From NCBI GenBank assembly GCA_029557915.1, contig JAKQHS010000083.1:1-38906 (forward strand): a stretch of 38,906 bases of DNA. Reading direction: 5' to 3'. This stretch comes from Bacteroidota bacterium. Lineage in GTDB: Bacteria > Bacteroidota > Bacteroidia > Chitinophagales > Saprospiraceae. Positions 24,505 through 34,060 of this stretch are shown here, piece after piece. Under the pieces are notes generated by a model. It saw nothing but the letters and a program-made list of their open reading frames with translations. It had not been told where the DNA came from and did no database searches. A program made the position numbers and the translations under genes. Each line of letters starts with the position of its first letter. Within the stretch, counting starts at the first letter, position 1.

Positions 24505-27306
24505 ATGAAAAACCTTCTTCTTTTAGTTTTTCTTTCTTTTTCTACCTTATCCGTATCTGCCCAAGGAGGCCGTATCCAGATCAAGGGCATCGTAACGGAT
24601 TCCGCCGACCAGGCCCTCGAAGCCGGCACCATAGTCCTGCTGAAGGCCAAAGACAGCTCACTGGTCAGCTTTACCCGAACCAATGACCAGGGGGCTTTCG
24701 AACTTAAAAACATTAAACCGGACGAACCTTATTTATTAAAAATCACCTACCTGGGCTATGCCGATTTCCAAACCACGGTAAGCCCCGGTGACGGACAAAA
24801 CATCTTGGACCTGGGCAGGATCCGGATGGCGGCCTCATCCAAAACACTCAGCGAAGTGGTGGTCCAGGAACAACATATACCGGTGCAAATAAAAAAAGAC
24901 ACCATCGAATTCAACAGCGCGGCCTTCCGCACCCTGCCCAATGCCAATGTCGAGGATATGATCAAAAAAATGCCGGGCATGGAGGTGGACAAGGAAGGGA
25001 ACATCTCCGCTCAAGGGAAAACCGTAACCCAGGTACTGGTCGACGGAAAAAAATTTTTTGGAAAAGATCCCAAGATCGCCACCCGGAACCTTCCGGCTGA
25101 GGCAGTGGATAAAGTGCAGGTCTTTGATAAAAAATCGGATGCGGCCGAATTTTCTGGGATCGATGACGGTGAAAGGGAAACGACCATCAACCTGAAACTG
25201 AAATCCAATGCCCGGAAAGGCACTTTCGGCTCCATGTCCGCTGCGGCCGGGACCGGAGGCCGTTTCGATTCCCGGGCCAGTATCAATAAATTTGACGGGC
25301 AACGGCAGCTCTCGTTTATCGGCATGGGAAACAACCTCAACCAGCAGGGCTTTTCAATCGGTGATTACCTGTCTTTCAGCGGAGATGCCCAGCGCATGGT
25401 GGGTGGAGGCGGGGGAGGGGGCCGCATGCAGGTTTCGTTTAACACCGAAGACCAGGCCATACCCCTCGATTTCGGGGGTACACGACGGGGGACCGGGAAT
25501 GCATGGGCGGGAGGTCTCCATTTCAACCAGAACTTCGGGAAAAATACCGAAATCAATTCCAGCTATTTTTACAATTTCTCCAAGACCTTCATCAACCGGG
25601 TCACGGACCGGGAGAACTTCCTCCCGTCAGGGAATTACAACGACCTCAGCCGTACCGAACAAAACAGCGATCGTCAAACCCACCGGCTGACCATTCAGGT
25701 TGACCAGTTGATCGATACCTTTTCTTCCATCCGGTTCAACGGCAATTTTTCCTTTAACGACAATTACCAGGATCATCAAAGCCTTACGCAGCAACGGGTG
25801 GCCAGTGAAACCATAAATGAGGTCGACCGGTACAATGCCAGTGAATCCAATGCCCTCAACCTCCAGGGCACCCTCTTATACCGGCTGAAATTTCCACGCC
25901 GGGGCCGTTTTTTTTCAACCACGCTTTCGCTGAACACCAATGACAACAATACGGATGCGGACAACCGAACCATCCGGAATTACCTCACCGGATCCGCCCC
26001 CATTCTTACGGATTCCATCTTCCAGCAGAATTTACGCATCCACGACCGGCGGATCTATTCGGCGGGCATCTCATTCACCGAGCCGGTAGCCCGGAGGCGT
26101 TATTTCGAATTCAATGCCTCCCACCGCAGCGCCAATACCAATTACAACCAGGAAGTTTATGACCTTCTTTTTGGAAAAACGATAGATGAAACTTTAAGCA
26201 ATGGATATAAAAACACCTACTCCTACAACCGCGCCGGTTTTAATTTCAGGATAGCGGAAAAGGAAATCAACGTGACCACCGGGCTGACTTTGCAGCAATC
26301 AAAGCTCAACGGTTTACAGGAACAGGGAGAAAATAAGCGGATCCGCAAAGATTTTTTGAACCTCCTACCCAGTGCGCGCCTGGAATACGACCTGGGCAGC
26401 GGCGCCAACCTGAGTTTTAACTACAATGCCAATGTCCGGGAGCCCAGCATTGAACAGATCTCACCGATTATCGACAATTCAAATCCCCAATACGTCACCC
26501 TGGGGAACCCCGACCTCAGGCCGGAATACAATCACAACCTGAATCTCAACTTCCGGAAATTCAATATGGCCAGCTTTACCAATTTTTTTGCATTCGCCCG
26601 GATGACCCTCTCCCGGAACCCCATCATCTACTCCCAGGTGGTCGATCAATACCTGACCACCACGAGCAAACCGGTGAACCTGGACAAAAACAACCTCAGC
26701 CTTTCAGGCAACCTGAACTATGGCTTCCAGGTAAAACCTGTAAAAACCCGGATCAACCTCAGTACCGGGTACAACGGTTCCCGGGGTTTTAATTTCATCC
26801 AGCAGGCGGAAAACAAATACAACACCCATTCCCTGAACGGCCGTGTAAATGTTGAATACCGGCCGGGGGACGCTTTCGAATTCGTCACCGGGGTGCGCAG
26901 GGCATGGAACAATACGGTCTATTCCATCAACCGGGAACTGAACCAGAAATCCCACACCACCACTTACAATGCCGATCTCCAGGCGCAGTATAAAGGGTTT
27001 ACCTTCTCCACCGGGCTGAATTATTTTGTGTATAAAGGCCTGAGTGACCAGTTCAACCAGCAAGTACCCATATGGTCGGCAAGCTTTTCAAAAACCTTCC
27101 TCAAAAACAAACGCCTGGAACTGAAACTCACCGCCAATGATATCCTTAAACAAAACATCGGCATCAACCGGGTCAGCCAACTCAATTATATCGAAGACGA
27201 AGAAGTGAATACCCTCAGCCGTTATTTTTTAATGGGCATCCATTATACCTTGAAGGGGACGCCTTCCATGGGGGGAGGGAGAAGGATGATCCGGATGATG
27301 AATTGA
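24505..27306 (+). CDS. Outer-membrane beta-barrel protein with CarboxypepD_reg-like and plug domains
   Basis: A 933-aa TonB-dependent-receptor-like outer-membrane protein. The signal peptide ends at about residue 19 (VSA-QGG). A carboxypeptidase-regulatory-like domain (about 24-110; QIKGIVTDSADQAL) is followed by a plug-like domain (about 130-225) with VEDMIKKMPGMEVDKEG and TQVLVDGKKFFGKDPKIA, then the long barrel (many strands with alternating N, F, Y, R), ending in MMN. This is the OMP_b-brl_3 type rather than SusC: no SusD partner is present, so the transported substrate cannot be assigned. A run of seven Gly occurs in the barrel (near residue 300). It is 134 bp from the glycosidase, on the same strand. 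Confidence 0.87.
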   Translation: MKNLLLLVFLSFSTLSVSAQGGRIQIKGIVTDSADQALEAGTIVLLKAKDSSLVSFTRTNDQGAFELKNIKPDEPYLLKITYLGYADFQTTVSPGDGQNILDLGRIRMAASSKTLSEVVVQEQHIPVQIKKDTIEFNSAAFRTLPNANVEDMIKKMPGMEVDKEGNISAQGKTVTQVLVDGKKFFGKDPKIATRNLPAEAVDKVQVFDKKSDAAEFSGIDDGERETTINLKLKSNARKGTFGSMSAAAGTGGRFDSRASINKFDGQRQLSFIGMGNNLNQQGFSIGDYLSFSGDAQRMVGGGGGGGRMQVSFNTEDQAIPLDFGGTRRGTGNAWAGGLHFNQNFGKNTEINSSYFYNFSKTFINRVTDRENFLPSGNYNDLSRTEQNSDRQTHRLTIQVDQLIDTFSSIRFNGNFSFNDNYQDHQSLTQQRVASETINEVDRYNASESNALNLQGTLLYRLKFPRRGRFFSTTLSLNTNDNNTDADNRTIRNYLTGSAPILTDSIFQQNLRIHDRRIYSAGISFTEPVARRRYFEFNASHRSANTNYNQEVYDLLFGKTIDETLSNGYKNTYSYNRAGFNFRIAEKEINVTTGLTLQQSKLNGLQEQGENKRIRKDFLNLLPSARLEYDLGSGANLSFNYNANVREPSIEQISPIIDNSNPQYVTLGNPDLRPEYNHNLNLNFRKFNMASFTNFFAFARMTLSRNPIIYSQVVDQYLTTTSKPVNLDKNNLSLSGNLNYGFQVKPVKTRINLSTGYNGSRGFNFIQQAENKYNTHSLNGRVNVEYRPGDAFEFVTGVRRAWNNTVYSINRELNQKSHTTTYNADLQAQYKGFTFSTGLNYFVYKGLSDQFNQQVPIWSASFSKTFLKNKRLELKLTANDILKQNIGINRVSQLNYIEDEEVNTLSRYFLMGIHYTLKGTPSMGGGRRMIRMMN

Positions 27307-27348
27307 CCGGGGAGGGATTGAGCGTCTAACAAGAAAAAAGGGCCTTGG

Positions 27349-27687
27349 CTATCCGCTGGGGAAGGTGGAAACCTGGTCCCTGATCGCATCCGGATGAATA
27401 TCCATGTGGGAGGCTTCGTAAACACATTCGCCGTCCCGGATCAGCAACAATTGTGGAGATTCGTGATACACTTTGTAACGACTTGCAATTTCTTCACTCA
27501 AGTCCCGGTGTTTGATCAAATCCAGGAAATAGGTGGGCAAGTCGCGAACCAGACCTTCAATACGATGAAAGGCAATATTGCTGAGCGAGCACCGCGTGCT
27601 GTGTTTGTAAATCAGTACAGGCTTGTCAAAAGAGTTCCGGTCGATCTCATCAAGCTGGTCTGACCGCGTGAGTGGGATCCAACTCAT
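27349..27687 (-). CDS. ytxJ: YtxJ-type bacilliredoxin-like protein
   Basis: A 112-aa thioredoxin-fold protein (DUF2847), known as a monothiol bacilliredoxin-like factor in bacillithiol-using bacteria. The active-site region is HSTRC33SLSN with a single Cys, matching the family (TRCxxS). The C-terminal half (YKVYHESPQLLLIRDGECVYEASH) is also typical. The sequence implies that the organism makes bacillithiol, but the bsh genes are not in the window. It starts 9 bp after the stop of the small lipoprotein gene on the same strand, so the two are probably cotranscribed. It converges with the barrel gene at 27306. Confidence 0.88.
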   Translation of the reverse strand: MSWIPLTRSDQLDEIDRNSFDKPVLIYKHSTRCSLSNIAFHRIEGLVRDLPTYFLDLIKHRDLSEEIASRYKVYHESPQLLLIRDGECVYEASHMDIHPDAIRDQVSTFPSG

Positions 27688-27696
27688 GAAGCAGGC

Positions 27697-27801
27697 TTAA
27701 AATTCGCTTGGGCAACCGATTCCCCGGTTGCAGGACTGTATAAGTATTGCCAGAAGCAAAATGCCGGCCCAAAAAAGTTTCTGCCGAAGTGCGTTTTTCA
27801 T
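27697..27801 (-). CDS. 34-aa lipoprotein upstream of ytxJ
   Basis: A short gene read on the minus strand from ATG at 27801 to TAA at 27697. The product opens with MKNALRQKLFWAGILLLAIL, followed by IQSCNRGIGCPSEF. Basic residues, a hydrophobic core and a lipobox (I-Q-S-C24) form a good lipoprotein signal, leaving an 11-residue mature peptide, CNRGIGCPSEF, with a second Cys. It ends 9 bp before ytxJ, and a promoter-like sequence lies directly upstream. Tiny Cys-containing lipoproteins occur widely in Bacteroidota, but I cannot name the family. Coding status rests on the signal, lipobox and operon spacing. Confidence 0.65.
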   Translation of the reverse strand: MKNALRQKLFWAGILLLAILIQSCNRGIGCPSEF

Positions 27802-27815
27802 CTCAGAATTTTTAA

Positions 27816-27847
27816 CAAAATTAATCATTTTATTCGTGCTGTATCAA
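27816..27847 (-). promoter_or_regulatory. Candidate promoter of the lipoprotein-ytxJ operon
   Basis: On the minus strand TTG (27847-27845) and TAATTTTG (27823-27816) are separated by 21 bases, close to the rpsT and gldA promoters. The predicted start lies only about 8-10 nt before the lipoprotein ATG at 27801, so the leader would be very short. Confidence 0.4.
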
Positions 27848-28086
27848 CGCTAAAACCGCCTGGGTTTGTTGCAAAAATACAGTTAATAATTAACAAATAT
27901 TATTCCATGTAATATGTAGGTGATTGATTTATTCTGAAAATGGACGGAATTAACAGATCATTGACCTTTCTATGCACCTGGGCTTTTCCCTAGCCCCCAC
28001 AATCCAATTCAGGCCTTTACGCGCCATCCTTTCCCAAGCCAAGGCAATCCCCTTTAATTTTATTCCGGACAACACCGACACACACT

Positions 28087-31000
28087 ATGCACCTGGCTTA
28101 TTTCCTTTGGAGATTCCTGTTTTTGCTATTATACCGTTTTGTACTTCCGGATTGCCTGAGAGAGCACCCGGAATTTTCACCCTTCCTGTCCGAAGAGGTC
28201 CTTTGCCTGGCAGATGCCGGCCTGATCCGTTATGAAGGAGGAGATACCCTTTGCATGGGCGAAAAGACGGGCCTTTTTACCTTGGAATGGACAGATGGGG
28301 ATCCCAATTTCCTGAAACCCCGATTTACCGTTTTCCGGATCAATGAGATTGAGGTGGACAACCCGGGTACGGATCAGGCCGAATTCATTGAGATCGCAGG
28401 CCCGGCGGATTCATCGCTGTCCGGGATGGTCCTGGTCCTTTTTAATGGCAATGCCGGTTCGCCTCAGAATGCGGCTTACCGGGTCATCGATTTGGACCGT
28501 TTCCGTACCGATTCCTGCGGATTCTTTTTGGTGCGCGGACCCTCGGTTGCAGACCCGGATGCTTCCAATCCTTACAACGATACCCTGATCTCCGTCACCG
28601 GAGGTTTTCTGCAAAACGGTCCGGATGCGGTGGCTTTGTATAAAAAAGACGCTTATGTCAACGGGACCGGCCCGGTATTGATTGATTTGGTGGATGCAGT
28701 GGTTTATCACAACGCGCCGGGCGATCCGGACAGCGATTTGCTCGCTGATCTTGGCCAAGCCCAACAATATGTGGATAAGCAACAGGGTTCCCTTGCCAGA
28801 TCGCCGGACATATCCGGATTATTTATCAATGATTCAACGACCAGTCCCGGACAAATAAACCTTGAGGGTAAACCCTATGAGTACATTTGGTTGCTTACCA
28901 GGTCGGATTCAATCCTGGTTTTGCAAAAAACAGGGGATACGGCTGACCATACTATAAAATTTCAAATATCAGGCCCCGGTACTTACCAGGTTTATGGATT
29001 ATCGGTCCGGCATGGCCTGTTTACGGGTATGGATATGGACTTAAAAACGATCCAGGAAATACGGGATACCCTGCAAAACGGATTTTGCGCCTCCCTTTCT
29101 GATCCTTATCCAATCACGGTAAGGCCTGCACTGCAATTCCTTGGAACCCAAACCACCGATTGTTCTTCCTTCGATTCCACGGGTCGTTTCCAGGTCGATA
29201 TAAAATGGCTGGGTCCGGCATTGTTTCCCATGGCTTGCCCGGATTACGATACTCCGCTCGAAGGAACAAGGTATTCCTCAGGCGATACCCTTTGTTTCCG
29301 CACGAGCTGGATCCCGGGAGGGGACAGCCTTTGTTTTGCCTTGATTGACGAAGATTGTAAGGATACGGTCCGGGGGTCGGTAAGCCGGTTCTGTGATTTT
29401 TGCGGCATCCTGAAGGCCCCGGAACCCTTATCCCGCCAGGGCTTGTGCACGGATGAATGGTATACGGTAATTCCAACTGGCGGAGGATTGGAACAAGTCA
29501 GGCAGGCGACCGGTTTGATTTTTTCAGAATACCTCGAAGGCAGCGGAAATAATAAATGCCTGGAGCTTTTTAATGGCACCTTGGATACCATTGACCTCCT
29601 CCAGGAAAACTATGTCCTCGAAATCTATTTCAATGGCCAGGAATATCCTCTCGAAACCATATCCCTGGAAGGACGGATCGATCCCGGCGCTGTTTATACC
29701 ATATGTCACAATCTTGCGGACAGCATCCCTCTCAGCCGGGCAGATCAGGTTTCCGGTGCACTTGATTTCAACGGTGATGACGCCCTGGTCCTCAAACGGA
29801 TGGATAAAGTGGCAGATCGGATAGGAAGGGTTGGGGAGGATCCGGGAAGTCAGTGGGGCTCCGGCCTCACTTCGACCCAGGACAATACCCTGATCCGGAA
29901 TGGATTGATCTACATTGGAGACAGCCTGGTCAGGGATCCTTTTTTTCCGGAGCATGAATGGACTGGATATTTGGCCAACGATTTTGATGACCTTGGCAAA
30001 CATCAATACACGGCGGTGCAATATGTGGCCGAATCGTATATTTTTTATTCGGATGAAACGGCCTCACCCGGCTCTGTTTTACATATCGGGGATACTTACC
30101 GGATCAGGTTGCGCGCAGGCGCCCTGGACACCCTGTACTATGCCGCTCACAGTTTGACCTATGGATGCAGTTCCCTGTCGCTGCCCCTGGTATTATCCGC
30201 TTCACCGGACAATATCGTGTGTAAAAGAAAGGTACAGGTCGCTCTCGATCCGTTCACTTGTGTCAAAACTATTTCCTCTGATGAAGTGGTCGAGAACCCG
30301 GGCTTTTGCAAATTCTCCATCCGCGTCTCTTATCCGTTCGGTACCAACCGCTGGGCTGAAGGAAATATCCTGGACCGCACCCATGCAGGTCTTCAATTGG
30401 TTTACCAGGCTGTCCGGCACGATGGGAACAGCTGCTGGGGCTATCTGCAGGCCTCTGGCCCTGTTTCCAGCCGGCGGACCTGCCTTCAGGATACCATGAA
30501 TTGTTACGAATGGTATGGAGTCACATGGACTCAGGGAATTCAGTCAGTCCCGTGCACGAAAGATTCCATGATCGTCGTTTCCCAATCCTATGTAGATTCA
30601 GGATGCGCTTCCGGTTTTCTGGGTACCTGGTCCCGGAGCACCCTGTTCAAAAATGGCAATATTCAGACCGGAGCCTGCAAAGACATCGTCCACATCGTGA
30701 AACCGGTGATGGCAGAGATTGACCCACCGGAATCCCTGACCATTGACTGCGACCTGGTGCGGGGTACCGGCCCGGAGGCTCTGACCCCTGAACAATTAAT
30801 TGAATTACAGGGATTTGGCATCATTTCATCCACCCGGAGGATTGTCCCCCAAGTATCCGGATACCGGATTTTTCCGGTGCCAGGTCCCGGTTGCGTTTTT
30901 ATTCCGACTTATTCCGATGTAACCTTCGCGCTATGCGGCAACAGTTTTGTAATACGGAGGCAATGGAACATCCGGGACTGGTGCACGGGAGAGCTTGCCA

Positions 31001-33261
31001 CCCTGATCCAGTACATCACCATCCAGGATAAAAAAGCGCCGCGGCCGGCGCTGAGCAGGCCGGTATTGATGGGAGAGACGGATCCGCACGATTGTATGGG
31101 CACCCTTTCCATGATCCGGCCTTTGCGGTTCACCGATTGTTCTGCTCTGCAGACCTGGTTTGAATCTGAATACATCGATCCGGGTCAACCTTGGAAACGG
31201 GTGCATTTCCGGTCTGAAAGGATCAGTGACCTTAACCTTCCTGAAGGAAACCATGTCGTGGAATTTTATGCCCTTGATGCCTGCGGCTTCAGCGCAAAAG
31301 CGGAGGTGGAGGCCAGCATCTATGACCGGTCTGCACCTGAAGCCGTTTGCAAGTCCGGTTTGACCATGAGTTCGGATCCGGCGACGTGCTGGGCAAGGAT
31401 TTATGCGGAAGATCTGGATGACGGATCGCGCGACGGTTGTAAAACCAAACTTCATTTTGCTGTCGCTTCCATGGGAGAGATGGACTATTGGAAAAAATAT
31501 TGGCTTGGGCAATTAAAAGAAAGGCTTGGACCTGTGAGGTTTGAGGTCCTTAAAGACCAGTGCTTTTTGTTGACCGATCATTGGATCAACACCTGGGTTT
31601 TCAGGGATTATGCAAACCTGCAAAAACCCGGTACCCACCCCTTGATCTTCCGGGTTTATGAAGCCTCCTCCATCCCGCGGCTGGATCCTCATCTTTTTAA
31701 TGGCGGGTCCCATCTCTGGTATTGTTACAACGCTTACGCACTTGCCCGGCTGGAAATCAATTGGCTGGCTTCGTCCGGTGCTTCGCCGGATCTGTTCTGG
31801 CCCGAGGGTCAATTTTCGGACAGCCTGTTGCAGGTGCTGGAGGACAGCATTTTTCAGGCACCGGGACCCATTTATGAAAAGGCCAGGCCCTTGCCCGTAT
31901 GTGAAGGCAATCCCAAGATCGGGGCAAGCGGGATGAACGGTTGCCCGGGCGCCTTGTACCAGGATTGTTTCACAGCCGTCACCTTGACGGATAAAATACC
32001 GCCCCGGGCAGAGGAACCCGAAGATCTTTGGCTGTTCAACGACGGAGCCGAGACCGGTCGGGCATGTAATAAGAATCACGAAAAACCAAGCTGGAGAACA
32101 GGGGATTGCCTGGACCCATTCCATAAACCCCTTGGCCAAGTGGTCTTATCACAAAATGATCAAATAATAAAAGAAGACCCAAGAGGACATCCTTTTGGTT
32201 ATTACGGCTGCAATCCCAATGACCGGCTGATCCTCGATGAGAATGGCCGGAGGCTGGTACCCTGTGATGACCGGGGGGTACCGGTTTATTGTCCCGAATG
32301 GTTGTTACAGGACCGGTTCGACCACATAGGGCCGGATGCTTATGAAAGGTATTTTTACCGACCTGCATATGATCAAGCCTCTCACAAAGTCGGCCGGACT
32401 TTCCGGATTTCCGATCCTTGCGGCCTGGACTCCCTGGCAATAAGGAGCTATGACACTTCAAGCATTGACTCCTGCGGCAGTGGTTGGATCACAAGAACCT
32501 GGACCCTGGTGGACCCAAGCGGTAATAAAACCTTCGTGGATCAATCTCTGTTCCTCAGACCAAGAAGTGATTTTGAAGTGATTTTTCCTGCGGATACCTT
32601 ACTCTTCCTGACTCCGCATACTCCATGGGATAGTCCTTCCTTAAAGGCGCCGCTTATCCTGGATCGGGATGTTGAATCCCTGGTTTCTACCTATACCGAT
32701 GAATGGTTCATAGAGGGCAAGGCCTCGGAAGGTTTGGTCCTGCGTACCTGGACTGTTAAAAATGATTGCATGGCGGATTTCCATCCTCACGCCGGGCCCG
32801 GTTCTGAAGAAGTTCTCGTCGACGATCGCCTGGTGGCTGATCCCCTGAAAAGACCCTGCGTGTACCGTTATCTGAAAGACGGGGGAGACGGGGTAATGGT
32901 CTATACCCAGGTCATACGGTTAATACAAGATTCGAAGAAAGAACGAGGAGTGTATTTTGATAAAACAGGATTCCCAAAATCTCCGGTCCAATGGGGAGCA
33001 GGAAATGCCCTTTTACAAAACCATCCCAATCCTTTCAACCGGCAATCGGTGATCGGGATCAGCCTGGAACGCCAAGCCTGGGGAAGATTAATGATCTTTT
33101 CGACTGCCGGCCGTCTATTAAAATGCATTGAAAAGGAATGGGCCGCCGGGCGCCACGAAGTCTGGATTGAACGGAACGACCTTGGGGGAACCGGAGTATT
33201 TTATTATTATTTTGAATCCGGATTTTTCAGGGCAGGCAGGAAAATGCTGATCATCGAATAA
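28087..33261 (+). CDS. Very large secreted protein with two LTD-like domains and a T9SS sorting domain
   Basis: A 1724-aa protein ending (about 1642-1724) in a type A T9SS sorting domain: NHPNPFNRQSVIGI, a strand region and RAGRKMLIIE. Two lamin-tail-domain-like modules are visible at about 82-260 (INEIEVDNPGTDQAEFIEI) and 478-645 (FSEYLEGSGNNKCLELFN). The middle is Cys-rich with HYR-like units (DRSAPEAVCKSG; GSGWITRTWTLVDPSGN). It is probably secreted across the outer membrane and attached to the surface or released. The N-terminus (MHLAYFLWRFLFLLLYRFVLPDC) is hydrophobic but contains Arg in the core and no clear cleavage site. An in-frame stop at 27991-27993 rules out a longer form, and no other ATG exists between. 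Specific function unknown. Confidence 0.85.
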   Translation: MHLAYFLWRFLFLLLYRFVLPDCLREHPEFSPFLSEEVLCLADAGLIRYEGGDTLCMGEKTGLFTLEWTDGDPNFLKPRFTVFRINEIEVDNPGTDQAEFIEIAGPADSSLSGMVLVLFNGNAGSPQNAAYRVIDLDRFRTDSCGFFLVRGPSVADPDASNPYNDTLISVTGGFLQNGPDAVALYKKDAYVNGTGPVLIDLVDAVVYHNAPGDPDSDLLADLGQAQQYVDKQQGSLARSPDISGLFINDSTTSPGQINLEGKPYEYIWLLTRSDSILVLQKTGDTADHTIKFQISGPGTYQVYGLSVRHGLFTGMDMDLKTIQEIRDTLQNGFCASLSDPYPITVRPALQFLGTQTTDCSSFDSTGRFQVDIKWLGPALFPMACPDYDTPLEGTRYSSGDTLCFRTSWIPGGDSLCFALIDEDCKDTVRGSVSRFCDFCGILKAPEPLSRQGLCTDEWYTVIPTGGGLEQVRQATGLIFSEYLEGSGNNKCLELFNGTLDTIDLLQENYVLEIYFNGQEYPLETISLEGRIDPGAVYTICHNLADSIPLSRADQVSGALDFNGDDALVLKRMDKVADRIGRVGEDPGSQWGSGLTSTQDNTLIRNGLIYIGDSLVRDPFFPEHEWTGYLANDFDDLGKHQYTAVQYVAESYIFYSDETASPGSVLHIGDTYRIRLRAGALDTLYYAAHSLTYGCSSLSLPLVLSASPDNIVCKRKVQVALDPFTCVKTISSDEVVENPGFCKFSIRVSYPFGTNRWAEGNILDRTHAGLQLVYQAVRHDGNSCWGYLQASGPVSSRRTCLQDTMNCYEWYGVTWTQGIQSVPCTKDSMIVVSQSYVDSGCASGFLGTWSRSTLFKNGNIQTGACKDIVHIVKPVMAEIDPPESLTIDCDLVRGTGPEALTPEQLIELQGFGIISSTRRIVPQVSGYRIFPVPGPGCVFIPTYSDVTFALCGNSFVIRRQWNIRDWCTGELATLIQYITIQDKKAPRPALSRPVLMGETDPHDCMGTLSMIRPLRFTDCSALQTWFESEYIDPGQPWKRVHFRSERISDLNLPEGNHVVEFYALDACGFSAKAEVEASIYDRSAPEAVCKSGLTMSSDPATCWARIYAEDLDDGSRDGCKTKLHFAVASMGEMDYWKKYWLGQLKERLGPVRFEVLKDQCFLLTDHWINTWVFRDYANLQKPGTHPLIFRVYEASSIPRLDPHLFNGGSHLWYCYNAYALARLEINWLASSGASPDLFWPEGQFSDSLLQVLEDSIFQAPGPIYEKARPLPVCEGNPKIGASGMNGCPGALYQDCFTAVTLTDKIPPRAEEPEDLWLFNDGAETGRACNKNHEKPSWRTGDCLDPFHKPLGQVVLSQNDQIIKEDPRGHPFGYYGCNPNDRLILDENGRRLVPCDDRGVPVYCPEWLLQDRFDHIGPDAYERYFYRPAYDQASHKVGRTFRISDPCGLDSLAIRSYDTSSIDSCGSGWITRTWTLVDPSGNKTFVDQSLFLRPRSDFEVIFPADTLLFLTPHTPWDSPSLKAPLILDRDVESLVSTYTDEWFIEGKASEGLVLRTWTVKNDCMADFHPHAGPGSEEVLVDDRLVADPLKRPCVYRYLKDGGDGVMVYTQVIRLIQDSKKERGVYFDKTGFPKSPVQWGAGNALLQNHPNPFNRQSVIGISLERQAWGRLMIFSTAGRLLKCIEKEWAAGRHEVWIERNDLGGTGVFYYYFESGFFRAGRKMLIIE

Positions 33262-33290
33262 AAAAAAGGCCCGGTGCAGACCACCGGACC
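33261..33290 (-). terminator. Terminator of the minus-strand beta-barrel gene
   Basis: On the minus strand GGTCCGGTG (33290-33282) pairs with CACCGGGCC (33276-33268; one G-T wobble) around a 5-nt loop, followed by seven T (33267-33261). It lies between convergent genes; the plus-strand read-out has only a weak T run, so it mainly serves the minus-strand gene, although it could hinder both. Confidence 0.7.
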
Positions 33291-33322
33291 TCTATTTAGT
33301 CAATTCAATTCGATTATCGGCG

Positions 33323-33958
33323 CTAAAATGCGATCCCAATGCTCCCGATCAGGCGGCTTGGGGATTTGGAGAAAGAATATTGATTACCAAAAAATTCGAT
33401 ATGGTCTCCAAAGCGGGACGAATTGCCTTCATACCGGACGTCGAGGTATAGTTTTCCAATGACCAGGGAAGCATTGGCCTGGTAGCCGTATTTAAACTCT
33501 TTAAATTTCTGACCGTAGCCATTGATGTCAAACAATTCGGAACCGCTGTTTAAAAAAACATGTCCGACCGGCCCGGCGCCCAACTGAAGGGGCCCCAGTT
33601 TGAAACCCAACAACAAGGGAATATCGAGGTATTGATAGTTCTCCCTCTTGACCACATCAAAAGGCTGGCCCGTGATTTCACTGAGTTTAAAATCGGCACT
33701 GTTGGAATTGAACATCACTTCCGGTTGTATAAAGAGGCCGGCGAGTTTGATCTGGGCAAACAAACCTGCATGGACCCCGTAATTTGCCTTTGCGACTGCG
33801 AGTTTAAAGTCCTGAAAATCGTTTACCCCGGCCACGTCAATGGATCCGGGAGCCAGGTTCACGCTGGATACACCAAATTTAAATCCGGCACGAAATTGTG
33901 CGTTCAGGGTAAGGGTCACGAAGACCATGAGACCGATTAATCCGATTATTTTCTTCAT
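33323..33958 (-). CDS. Outer-membrane beta-barrel protein (PorT-like family)
   Basis: A 211-aa protein with signal peptide (MKKIIGLIGLMVFVTLTLNA-Q) and alternating strands typical of the OMP_b-brl_2 (PorT-like) eight-stranded barrel: FRAGFKFGVSSVNL, YGVHAGLFAQIKLAGLFIQPEVMF, YQYLDIPLLLGFKLGPLQLGAGP and LYLDVRYEGNSSRF. It ends in Phe (SIGIAF), as expected for outer-membrane insertion. Such proteins are numerous in Bacteroidota and mostly of unknown function; a link to T9SS (true PorT) cannot be claimed from the sequence. It converges with the large T9SS protein and has its own terminator. Confidence 0.85.
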   Translation of the reverse strand: MKKIIGLIGLMVFVTLTLNAQFRAGFKFGVSSVNLAPGSIDVAGVNDFQDFKLAVAKANYGVHAGLFAQIKLAGLFIQPEVMFNSNSADFKLSEITGQPFDVVKRENYQYLDIPLLLGFKLGPLQLGAGPVGHVFLNSGSELFDINGYGQKFKEFKYGYQANASLVIGKLYLDVRYEGNSSRFGDHIEFFGNQYSFSKSPSRLIGSIGIAF

Positions 33959-34060
33959 CTTGGCAGAGATTTATGAGAGGATAACGACAAAATCGTGCCA
34001 ACTATATTAAATAAATTTGTAATGTGACGACCATTAACCCCAATTTAATGGGAACCGTTA

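Noticed and set aside
27307-27348. Terminator between the converging barrel gene and ytxJ
   Set aside because: There is a T-run on the minus strand but no convincing stem beside it.
27972-28235. Plus-strand frame of 87 codons upstream of and overlapping the giant T9SS gene, sharing ATGCACCTGG with its start
   Set aside because: No signal peptide or domain; it ends inside the larger gene in another frame. The shared ten bases could be coincidence.
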